This document shows, piece by piece, positions 55,001 to 64,000 of a stretch of DNA of 64,000 nt. Positions within the stretch are counted from its first letter, which is position 1; the number at the start of each line of letters is the position of its first letter. The position numbers were made by a program, and so were the translations under genes. The notes beneath the pieces were generated by a model that saw nothing but the letters and a program-made list of their open reading frames with translations, made no database searches and was not told where the DNA came from. The DNA comes from Branchiostoma floridae (taxonomy: Eukaryota > Chordata > Leptocardii > Amphioxiformes > Branchiostomatidae), in assembly GCF_000003815.2 (NCBI RefSeq), contig NC_049979.1:35271273-35335272 (forward strand). The letters run 5' to 3'.

Positions 55001-55686
55001 TGCCGAAAGACTGTTAGAATGCCTAAATCAGTACCACTTCTTGCCCACGTCAAAAGGAAGTCATTCCACATGACGTAAGCTTTCCCTAAATTGTATTCTG
55101 AATAGCCCAGAAAATATATGCAACGCTATATCTTCGAGCAAAATTACGTACACAGTCAGGAATATCCTTGACATTTTGATACAGAACTGGATTTAAAAGG
55201 AGAAAATCTTATTCCACAGCTTATGCTACAACTCAGTGCTTTGTTACTTAAACACATTGACGGTTCGATAACCACGTGTAGGGATGATAACTCCATTTTA
55301 GTTTTTGACTTTGGAGTACTACTTGTTTTTAATGGAACTATATATGGACTCCGGGAATGAAAAAAATAACTGCCAAAAATGCAAAATCATGGGATTATAT
55401 GTGATGTGCATTCGGTTAACACATGTTTACGTGTATGTCAAGATTCTCTTAACGTTTTCCAAATATTGAATTTATAAACAGCAGCTTAAAATTCTAGAAC
55501 AATTCTTAACGAGTTTTGAACATAATCAAATTCAAATCAAAAGTACATGTTTGTCAATTCAATATTCATATCGGTACGTACACTGCTAAGTGACAAAACG
55601 TTATTGTGTTGATAAGACTAAAAGATTCTTGTTCAAGCCCCAGTGATGCATTCAGTGCATGAATTTAACAGTATAAGATTATCACA
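51904..55686. other. 3' flank of the REP gene and convergent intergenic region
   Basis: No coding exon seen. AATAAAG at about 53323, followed by a T-rich tract, is a possible poly(A) signal but is far from the stop. The SINE-like unit lies at about 53495-53720. The rest is AT-rich unique sequence between two genes that face each other. Confidence 0.4.
53495..53720 (+). mobile_element. tRNA-derived SINE-like unit
   Basis: GAGTTTGAAATCC resembles a B box. It is followed by CCTTGGGAAAGGCATTTTAC, then TTCTTCACTCGACTCAGGTG and GTACCTAGCTTCGGT, a pattern I know from SINEs of marine invertebrates. The A box is weak. Confidence 0.45.
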
Positions 55687-56477
55687 TCAGTCCTCTGGAC
55701 CAAATACTCCAGGCGCCTCTGTCAGAGCCACGCGGACCAGTTCTTCCCAGTACCAGCACTTGATGTAGGTCCCGCGTTCCTTCTCATCTTGTACCGACTT
55801 GGTGAGGGTCTTCTGGATGCCTTGCAGCTTCTCCAAACTGAGTCCTTGTGTGTCGGGTAACTTGTTAGATGTGCGACCGGGCACGGCAGCGATAATGCTC
55901 TTGATAACTGGGTACTGGAGAACATGCGGGGCGGTAGTGGCGAGTCTGGATCGAAGGGAGTCGGCATGAGCGAGAAGCTTTTCCGCATAGTCTATCTCAA
56001 GACGGAGCTCTGCACACAGCTTGTCGACTGACGACATGGCCTTTTGGTACTGAGGATCGTCTGCGTCCTTGTGTTTGGGCGATGGGGCGGTTGTTGTGAG
56101 AGACGCTCCTCCTCCTTGAGTAGACGTTGTCGTCTGACTGTCTGTGTCTGTATCCGCGCCGCTGTTGTCGGGTGCTTCCGTCTCTTCTCCACGGACAACT
56201 GAAGGACGGCGCTCTGGGACATCGCCTGCTCCGGCAGCAGGGCGTTTGTCTGCTGTATCTAGAGCTGTGGCTGGTAGGCCGGATGCAGAGCTTGTTGGAG
56301 ACGCTGCTTTGACGTCTGCGGCGTCACCGGCAGCGGCTAGTGGTGAGCTGTCCTTGCCGCTGTTGTCCGATGGTTCGTCCGGCTCTTTTTCCTGGGAAAT
56401 ATTGATCTTGTCCTTCTCCAGCTCTGGTTTCACTTGCAGCTCCGTCTTGACTGTCCCGTCGGAATTCTTGATTGGTT
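55687..56477 (-). CDS. Exon 3 of the C2-like protein, acidic plus helical C-terminus
   Basis: Phase 1 start, TGA at 55687-55689. The first half is acidic and repetitive (PDNSGADTDTDSQTTT). The second half, from about YQKAMSSVDKLCAELRLEID to VALTEAPGVFGPED, is predicted helical by its leucine spacing and ends with a conserved-looking WYWEELVRVAL segment. Confidence 0.65.
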
Positions 56478-58142
56478 CTAAACAGGAGAAACACAAATTA
56501 TAAAAAGCTGATTTTTTGACGCGTATTCTTTAGCACTTTATCAAAAGTAAAATTATGCAATCATGAATACCGTTGTTAGTTTCATCTAGAACTAGAGTTG
56601 AAGGAAATACTGTGTATTTCTTTGTTTGAATATTCCCACTGAACGAAATACCAAGTTGAGTACAAAGTACAGGGTTTGCTTACAAGAACGTAGGCTATGA
56701 TTTAAACAAAGAGCAAAACGGAGGCTTGTGACTTTTGGGTACATTTTTTTTATCATTTCTATAGAACCAAAACTAAAGTGACGGTTTGGTGGAATGTTTT
56801 CAATGGTATGATAAATGACTAACTATCGAAGTAAAAAAGAATCTAACAAGAAGCAAGACCAGTGAAAGAAGCTTTAGATACCAATACTGTACAGAAGGAA
56901 AATCCAACCCCTCTTACCGTGACCCTTTGGTAGCTCACTCTCCCTCTCCGGACCGTCGGCAGCACCGGACACTTGAAGGGGCGTCACGTCCGTGTTACCA
57001 GAGGAACGGTGCGAGTCGTTTGGTGGGACGTCACTGTCTTCGTTAACAGCAAACTCGTCCGCTGTGTCTGAAGTTGAGGCTGTGTCTGAAGTTGAGGCTG
57101 TGTCTGAAGTTGAGGCTGTGTCTGAAGAGTCTTCTCTGACGTCTGCGATGTCGCCTACGACGGATGGTGGTTTGCTGTCCTCAGCGCTGTTGTCTGGGGA
57201 TGTGTTCACTTCTTCTTCCTGGGAAACTGCCACCGCCTTGACCTGGTGATTCTGCTGGTCCAACAAAGTCTCCGGCTTCTCTTGTACTGATGCCTCAACA
57301 GTCCCCTCGGGAGGCTTGTCTGATACTGAATAGAATGATACAATGCATGTATTTTGTATCATGACATTCTTTAAGCTAGGTAATATCTGAAGTAAACTAT
57401 TGTCACTTCAATGGGACGTTTCCACGAAACAAGATAGACACGTACGACTTTGCTAGAAACCACAAGGGGTTGGATACATTTAAAAATGACTTGTGAATTG
57501 AGAAATCATCTTTAAATGTATCCGTCCCCTGTGGGTTTTATTAAAGTCTTGCTGATTTCTAAACTGTCAATATTAAGAGGTTTATTATATGGTTATAAAG
57601 CGTAACGTACAAAGTCAATTTCATAACAACGGAAACAGGCGCCTCTTACCTTGGTTCTGTGTAGGCTGACTTTTCACCTCCGTGCCGTCGAGAATAACGG
57701 AAACTTGTAAGTACACGTCCTCATTCCTCCGCCCGCCTTTGCTGGGTCGGTCCATGATGTACCACCACTTCTGTGGTAAACCGTCCGCTGACTCTAGTGC
57801 GGCTGCAACATCGATGAACAGCTCACAAACTGTGGTGTCTTTGCAGCGCTTCGCCTTCCGAAGTTTCAGAATTAGTGGGTCTTTTGGCGACCATGGCGAC
57901 AACTCTGTAGAATGCTCCCAGATTAGTGCATCTGACTTTTTCTTAGCGGTTTGCACCTTTTCCTTGCCATGTCGCATCGTTACAAGATACTTGCCCTGGC
58001 TCTTGCGACCAACCTTGCCCTCGTGGACAGTTACGGTGAGTTTTGTCTCGCCGCTCTGTCTTTTACCGCCAGGCCTGAGCAATGAAAGCACGTGTACTAC
58101 TGAAAGGAACGCTGACGCCGCCTTGTCGAGAACCCCCATCAT
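55687..58142 (-). CDS. C2-like domain protein, 3 exons
   Basis: Exons at 58142-57650, 57325-56918 and 56477-55687 join at phase 1 with GT-AG borders and give about 563 residues. Exon 1 (residues 1-164) encodes a beta-rich region: TKLTVTVHEGKVGRK, GKYLVTMRHGKEKVQTAKKK, LIWEHSTELSPWSPKDPLIL, CELFIDVAAALE and VYLQVSVILDG. This order fits a C2 domain. The Ca-binding aspartates are mostly absent, so a protein- or lipid-binding C2 is more likely. Exons 2 and 3 are acidic, Ser/Thr/Asp-rich and related to each other. The C-terminal 120 residues are helical with no family I know. The gene converges on the REP gene. Confidence 0.7.
56918..57325 (-). CDS. Exon 2 of the C2-like protein, with STSDTA repeats
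   Basis: 408 bases, phase 1 to 1. An 18-base repeat at about 57058-57125 encodes four Ser-Asp-Thr-Ala-Ser-Thr units. SPDNSAEDSKPPSVVGDIAD parallels EPSDNSGKDSSPLAAAGDAA in exon 3. Confidence 0.65.
57650..58142 (-). CDS. Exon 1 of the C2-like protein
   Basis: Start MMGVLDKAASAFLSVVHVLS at 58142. The hydrophobic N-terminus is short and lacks a clear signal cleavage site. Ends before GTAAGA in phase 1. The C2-like strands occupy about residues 30-155. Confidence 0.7.
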
Positions 58143-59479
58143 TCAATGGGACACTTGAAAATTCACTGTGAAGAAACGCGGAGCTCGAGAGATCCGTGCG
58201 TATCCTCGGTCAACAGTGCCGTTATGTTTGGTTGCTGTGCTACAGCATGGATAAATGCAGTTCTAGAACACTCCGTGACAATCGCGAACGCTCCGTGGAA
58301 CATGGAACTGCACTCTTGACCCCAGTTACCCCGAAATGACGTGTGTGTACGTGTATGTGTAAGTATGCATGCGAGTGTGTATGTCTGTATGCTGTGCGTA
58401 TACGTTATGTTTACCTGTATGCAGATAGTGTTCAGCACCAGTGACAGATGCGTTTACATGTGCATGGATGCCGTTCAGCACCAGGGACAGGTGTGTTTAC
58501 ATGTGTGTGGATGGTGTTCAGCACCAGGGACAGGTGTGTTTACCTGTGTGTGGACAGTGGAGTTCTGGAATAATGATAATCGCGAGCGCTCCTGTGGAAC
58601 ATAGAATGGAGAATTGACCCCAGTGACCCCCGAAATGAAACAACAGACCATGGGCAGATGATACTTAATCTTCCCGCTAAATTTGGTGAGTTGGTAGGTT
58701 GCTCTTTTATTTACGCATCTAGACGCAAAAAGGGAGATGGCAGGTTTAGAAAATATCGCTTTTTGTTGCTTTTGTTCTGCTCTCTTATTCCCATAGTGTT
58801 CTATAATGTCTGTCATTTTCATGGATCAAAAGCGACTCCTATTAGCTATGGGAATAATTGCAGGAAGAATCACCTTTAACAGCTGCAAAACTCACAAGGG
58901 TTGCTAGGGGCCCCCACTGACACGTGGTGTGGATGCGCCCAAATGACTCAAGTGCGTTGCATGCATGTACATAAAAACAAAACAAAGGAACAAAGAGGTA
59001 AACAATTAAAGGAAAACAATGATAGATCTTACAGCGCGTTCTATTTGACTGTGTGATTTAAAGTATTCAGCACCAAGGACATGGATATTTTCCTTGTGAG
59101 TGGGTGGTGTTTAACATACACTATTTGGTTAAAAGTTACATTTTGAATACGTCTTTATTTGCGCCTTCCCAATGGTGACAAGTATGTCCTGCCCACTTAC
59201 GGTTTCGCGTCACAAACAGAGAAAAATATAGCTAATTAGCTTATCTTACTGAGTAAAGCTGAGTTGGTTAACTTAGCTAACAACAAACAGGTGATAATAG
59301 ACCTATCTATCCTGGCTGTCCATCACAATCAGCAGTTTAACCAATGATATCATGGCAATTATTGGTTCGACCAATGAGAGAGCTTCTGCCTGTCCGTCAA
59401 ATAATTATTTTGCATTTCTAACGTTTTAAAGTAGATGGGCGTGGCTTTGGGAGGGCCATACGAACCCTCGAATTCCAAG
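58143..59479. other. Intergenic region between divergent starts, with two repeats
   Basis: Three units of about 43 bases containing TTCAGCACCAGGGACAGGTG lie at 58429-58557. A direct duplication with GCTCCGTGGAACAT and GACCCCAGT-ACCCCGAAATG blocks lies at 58265-58345 and 58570-58640. No exon seen. Confidence 0.6.
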
Positions 59480-59555
59480 ATGGCGTCTGGACCTGGAGCG
59501 GAGGAACGTCTGATAAACTCCGTCCCTGGGAGACGGCAAACGGCTGGTTTGGGTG
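59480..59555 (+). CDS. Candidate first coding exon
   Basis: CCAAGATGGCG is a strong start context (and a YY1-type motif common at first exons). It opens MASGPGAEERLINSVPGRRQ and TAGLG before a GTGAGA donor. The upstream GGGCGTGGC is a GC/GT box. I could not find the next exon, so the product is unknown. Confidence 0.35.
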
Positions 59556-62190
59556 GTGAGAAGTACTATCTTTGTTCATTGTATATATTTCTGTGACTAT
59601 CTTTGCGCAAATTTCCGTGGAAATTGACTATGTAACAACGCAGAAATATGTCCGAGTTTCTTTTCGATTAGAGCATGACATACTCGAGGGAACACCTGCG
59701 CTAGACTGATTTGCATAATAATAAAAACAATCAGGCGCACGTGCCTGGAGAATTTCTGTGCATAGCTTGTTAAGAAATACTGCTGTGAAAATGCGAATGA
59801 ATAAATTGTCGCCGCAACTTTGAAAACTATGGTTAACTTACGAGAGTTTACACAATAGGATGAATCTTTTTCACATGTATCTTCAGTTATTGATTATTTT
59901 TCATACAAATCAATGATAGTCAAATGGATTTTAATCAGGCTGCCATTATTTCTTTTAAAAACATGTTTTTTTTATTGTAATAAGCCTTCTCACATTAGTT
60001 AGGACGCATGTGCGGCGACAGGAATTCTAGGTAATATGTCAAAGGGTAAGGCACACAAAAAGAAAACAAAAGCCGTCTGGACATTGTTATGCAAATCGAA
60101 ACAATGGTGAAGACAATGACTGTTTACTTTTTGTGTGCCTTACCCTATATATACAGAGCTGATTGATTGATTGACTGGACTGCAGTGCATAGATTGTAAC
60201 GACTACGAGAGTATCTTGCAATAATTCACTAAGCCGAAAGTTGTCTCTTTTGAACCAATACGGCAAATGTGGCCAAATGTAAGGTTTTTGATTCAATTCG
60301 CATCTACAGAAATAAAAACACGCTTTCCAATAATGACGAAGTATGACGGAAATATGACCAAATTTTTAGGCTGAGATAATCTAATTCAGCACCTGGACGA
60401 AAATTGCATCGTTTACACTACGAAATGTCTAATGATACCGACTTGCACATTCCTACAGGTGGTCGGTACAAATGCTAAACAAAATTGAGATTGAATTATT
60501 TTGCTGTGCTCTTTTGTACAAATATGGACTGAAATGTTCTGCAATTGGCAAAAGGGGCATAAAGAACGTTATCTCTAGCGTTCCATGAGTATTCCAAGAA
60601 TGGCGAATGTTTGAGAGAACGAAGGAATACATTATTTCAATGCATGTCTTCAAGTAAAAACTACCACTAGGTCTTGAATAAAATAAAGAACAACATATAC
60701 ACCACTTTATACAATATAGTTGGGCATACTCTCAACAGTCGAATGAAAACAATGTCGAGGAAATAGTCTGTAGTTTTACCTTGTGAAAAAAAGTAAGTCT
60801 TCACCGCACCAGACTGCCACAGCCCGTCTCGCCATGTTGTCGTCTCCTCCAAATTACAACCGGTCAACACACAGTGTCACGCATTTTCTCTTCAAAACAC
60901 CCCGAAAACGTCACAAATTCAGGTCTGAAACATCTCAGCAGTTTCTTCAAACATTAAAGAAAGAATCTTACGGAGCAGCAACTGGAAATTTTCTCCTCAA
61001 AGTTTGAAAAAAATCCAAATCGTCCAAGACTTAGTAATCCATGCTTGACAGCAGGAACACACCAGAATAGAGCATAGCCTCCTTAGCAGACGTCTCGGTT
61101 GGGATTCTTTTTTCTTGTCATGTGCTGTTTGACTGGATGTATATCAATCCTGATTGGCCTCGATTTCTTACAATCCCTGGTAGTAATTGTTAGAAACCGG
61201 CTACTAACAGAGTTCATGTGCGATCAGGAAACAACACGTAAAACGCCCAACCAAGAATCCTGGTCTGAGGCTAACGAACCAAGTCAAACGTGCTACGTGT
61301 ACAGGTGGGTTGAGTCGACCTACTTAATGTAATCATCGAGTCCAGTGTTAGTGCACCTGGATACAACTGATAAGGGTATCATCACCATAAGGGACACCTG
61401 AACCTCAAAAACGCAAGAGCTACAAGGGAACATGATTTCTTTAATGGGTCAATCTATTGAATCTTTATTGCTTGCAGATGAGTATAACTTTATAATACAT
61501 GATATGTAATAAAATGACAAAAAAGATAAACCGTATCTAAGTCCTTGAGAGTTTAAAGTAAATCCTATACAGGCTTTTCATTGACGTCATAATGATTATA
61601 ATTTGAATCCCTCAGCAACCATGTTGTGTGGTAATTGGATCAAGCGGTCGTATCTCCTTGTGTTTACAGACGCACACAGTAATCAAACATGGCGCAGATG
61701 ACGTCATCAAGTGTTTGCATACCAATGGTAACGTCCTCAATTACAGGACCTCATTTTACATATTTATGAGCAAATGCCACAATAACCATTTTTGCTAAGA
61801 TGAGACTATCATTACGAGACTGTTGTTTGTACTTGGGTATATGTCTTCGCACCTAAAAATCAAGATCATTTTGATAGATTAGTTGGAAATTTGTCGGTAG
61901 GTAAAGTGGGTATCAAAATAGCCACACCACAATGAATGATTGTGTTCTATGGACCCTTGTTAGTACTGTCATAAGTAACTCAGCTCTTAAATTGTCATCA
62001 GAAATTCATCGTTAAGCGTTATTGACAAATTCTTAATATCGTTATGTCGAACACCATTCGAAAGACACCACCTTAACTTTTCTATTAGAATGGTAATAAC
62101 ACTTCAATTTAACGCTAACCATCAACCTCAAGCGTTTCCAGAACACTCCCCTCCCCATGCATACCCTCTTTAATGACTTGTTATGTTGTT
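59556..62190. other. Intron or intergenic, no supported exon
   Basis: Apart from a 102 bp MITE at 60044-60145, I see nothing firm. The open frame at 61099-61332 has no domain signal. Confidence 0.4.
60044..60145. mobile_element. 102 bp MITE with GGGTAAGGCACACAAAAAG ends
   Basis: GGGTAAGGCACACAAAAAG at the left and its complement CTTTTTGTGTGCCTTACCC at the right form a perfect inverted repeat. Confidence 0.8.
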
Positions 62191-62196
62191 CGGCAC

Positions 62197-62206
62197 GAAA
62201 GTGAAA
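62197..62206 (+). promoter_or_regulatory. IRF-type site (GAAAGTGAAA)
   Basis: Exact GAAANNGAAA core of an interferon-regulatory-factor element, about 210 bases before the ATG at 62415. Single short motif; could be chance. Confidence 0.35.
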
Positions 62207-62232
62207 GACTGCAGTGGAATTGGGAATGGAAA

Positions 62233-62288
62233 TGAGTCACAATGCCACATATGTACACATGATGTACACTTTGAACTACCCTGAGTCA
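62233..62288 (+). promoter_or_regulatory. Two AP-1 sites (TGAGTCA)
   Basis: TGAGTCA occurs at about 62233 and again at about 62282, 49 bases apart, both upstream of the 62415 start. Confidence 0.35.
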
Positions 62289-62305
62289 CCGAGCCGCGTG
62301 TATCG

Positions 62306-62315
62306 CTAAAAATAA
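62306..62315 (+). promoter_or_regulatory. A/T box (CTAAAAATAA), TATA or MEF2 type
   Basis: CTAAAAATAA fits the MEF2 consensus and could also serve as a weak TATA box. It lies about 100 bases before the ATG. Confidence 0.3.
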
Positions 62316-62414
62316 TTTCTAGTCAAGTTCGCGTTTTGCTTTCCCCTTCGGAGAGTGTAGATTTACTGCTAAATAGAAAGCCAGGTTCAGAAACTGTCGC
62401 AGAGCGAAGGAGAT

Positions 62415-62580
62415 ATGGCGAAAAGTCTGGCGTTCAAGCTACAACAGCTGGAGTCACATTTACGCCCAGGACCAGGAGACGGTTTAGAACTAGAGTTGGG
62501 GTACAGCAGGGTACTGAGGGACGCCATAGCCGATAACGACACTCAACTGCAGACAGAGGCTCTCAAATGTCTCGGCGATC
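62415..62580 (+). CDS. First exon of a possible TPR-type protein, cut by gap
   Basis: ATG in a good context (G at -3 and +4) opens MAKSLAFKLQQLESHLRPGP, then LGYSRVLRDAIADNDTQLQT and EALKCLGD into the N gap. The last 25 residues have the helix-turn spacing of a tetratricopeptide repeat (A-x-x-x-x-D...EALKCLGD). The opening LxQLExH also recalls IFIT-type TPR proteins, but this is weak. Length, exon end and function are unknown because of the gap. Confidence 0.5.
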
Positions 62581-62680
62581 NNNNNNNNNNNNNNNNNNNN
62601 NNNNNNNNNNNNNNNNNNNNNNNNNNNNNNNNNNNNNNNNNNNNNNNNNNNNNNNNNNNNNNNNNNNNNNNNNNNNNNNN
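62581..62680. other. 100-base assembly gap
   Basis: All N. It removes the rest of the TPR-type first exon. Confidence 1.
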
Positions 62681-64000
62681 GACATGGTGTTTTGTGGTGT
62701 TTAGAATTTGATACAGTAGTCCTATAAAGGAGTGATATTTGCGGTGTAGTGAAGTTGCGGTGGAGACACAAAAACTGTGAAACTAAAATTGCTGAAAAAA
62801 TTGGAAGGTTTACAGTACTGTATAATTTACGTTTTTCCTATGATGAAGTGTATATCAATATTTAACCAAGAGTCATCCTTCTAGTGTCTGTAATAACATA
62901 TGTAGGAACATATGATCCCCAAAGTAGGGTGCAGATCTAATGATCAAGGCTTTTCAGCCAATACTTCTTTATAGAATAGATTTTTTACTTATTATTATCA
63001 TTGACTACCAGCTGCATGTTATAGTAATTACAAGTAACAACATACCATCATGTACTCGGAACATTATGCAATAAGATATTTACGCCAAATAGCAAGTACT
63101 CTTTGACAATCAACTGGATATGATTTTGGAATTTATACGATATCTAATCTTAACAGGTTATTACCGCATTGTACCCATCATGCGGATCTCTAAGTCACAA
63201 TACACAAGTGTTTTTATTCTTCCACAGCTACATGTATATCCATGATAATTTTACGCAGATGAACTATATCCGGATCCATGTTTACACCTTATATCATAAT
63301 CAAGGTAAACCTCAGTGGTAAGGTATAAGTCATTGTCTTACTGTTTGATGGATGAATATATGAGTGATATTAACTGGGATTCTATTTGTTGTTTCTTTAC
63401 TTGGTGAGACTCAGAATTTCATATATTAGTCACTTTGGTCAAACTGTTCTACCTAGGAAGCCGCTAGCTGAATCAAGCTGAAACCCTTGTGTATTTTTTC
63501 ACAAAAGGAAATGTCATTAAATGGAGCTACTCTACCGGCAAGATTTGCCCCTGAAAATGTAGGAAATGTCGTTTCAAACTCAAAGGGTCCCGATTTCAAA
63601 AGTTCTCCGAATCTACCGGCCTTTAAAGCGGGACATGGTGAAAATATGTTTCAGAAGCGTCGCCCTCAAAAAAATGTTCACTGATAGAAATTTCAATGTC
63701 AAACTTAGCTTAGTTTATGCTCCTCGAGTGCAGGAAATGACGTTTTAGATGGTCATTGAAAGAAGGAAGAAAGTTGGAAATAAAGCACGTGACTGTCATC
63801 TTGTGGTACTCTCCAAGCAGAGGTTGAGTCGCGGAGATTTATAGTAGTAGTCGGGAAAGTTGCAGTCGCGCTCCTCTTTAAGAGTAAGTAATCTTGTGGG
63901 AGCGGCTCTGAAATGGGAACTGAATCCCTTCATCCTCCGGGCCGGGTTGGAGGAGCCCGGCACTCCCACATTTTGAAACAAAATCAGCGTCTGCAGATCT
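62681..64000. other. Right edge, no supported exon
   Basis: Short open frames near 63487-63748 lack domain signal. A foldable GC-rich segment lies at 63896-63969. Confidence 0.4.

Noticed and set aside
63896-63969. tRNA gene
   Set aside because: The outer stem fits, but D-arm, anticodon arm and GTTCGA T-loop cannot be placed.
1-64000. CRISPR array, operons or other bacterial systems
   Set aside because: Regular repeats here are minisatellites or transposon parts, and genes are split by introns, so bacterial features do not apply.

Overview
The window is animal nuclear DNA: large introns with GT-AG borders, low coding density, two 100-base assembly gaps (43757-43856 and 62581-62680), and dense mixed mobile DNA (terminal-inverted-repeat elements, an RTE-like LINE, a Penelope-like fragment, a SINE-like unit, minisatellites). 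The repeat mix and the expanded Mind bomb-type repeat gene suggest a marine deuterostome, most likely a lancelet (Branchiostoma). The species is inference. The main object is one + strand gene whose last 22 coding exons I could chain from 4836 to 51903, with every splice phase agreeing and no stop until the end. The chain gives about 1,227 residues; the N-terminus is upstream or unseen. Order: double Mind bomb REP cassette I, Cys module I, double cassettes II, III and IV, Cys module II, then an ARM/HEAT-like helical C-terminus. Each double cassette uses four exons with the same phase series (1-0, 0-2, 2-0, 0-1), and each Cys module uses two (1-2, 2-1), so every module is a symmetric 1-1 block that can be duplicated or shuffled without breaking frame. 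Its introns hold most of the mobile DNA. Intron at 7995-13444 holds a 4.0 kb TIR element that carries a split gag-like CCHC gene, followed at once by a 436 bp deletion derivative. Intron at 20673-26918 holds a nest of at least four levels with a Penelope 3' fragment and a LINE 3' end. Intron at 35243-39015 holds a 163 bp tandem repeat and an RTE-type reverse transcriptase fragment split by two mariner-type MITEs. Intron at 39158-46492 holds a 4.5 kb foldback element. Intron at 46660-50205 holds inverted copies of the 163 bp repeat, other tandem repeats, a 501 bp MITE and a perfect 26 bp hairpin. Upstream, 473-2185 is a TIR element packed with short palindromes. Downstream on the - strand, 55687-58142 is a three-exon gene for a C2-like domain protein with two related acidic low-complexity exons. 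At 59480 a candidate first exon starts on the + strand. At 62415 the first exon of a possible TPR-type gene starts and is cut by the second gap; an IRF-type site, two AP-1 sites and an A/T box lie upstream of it. The rest is intergenic with small repeats.
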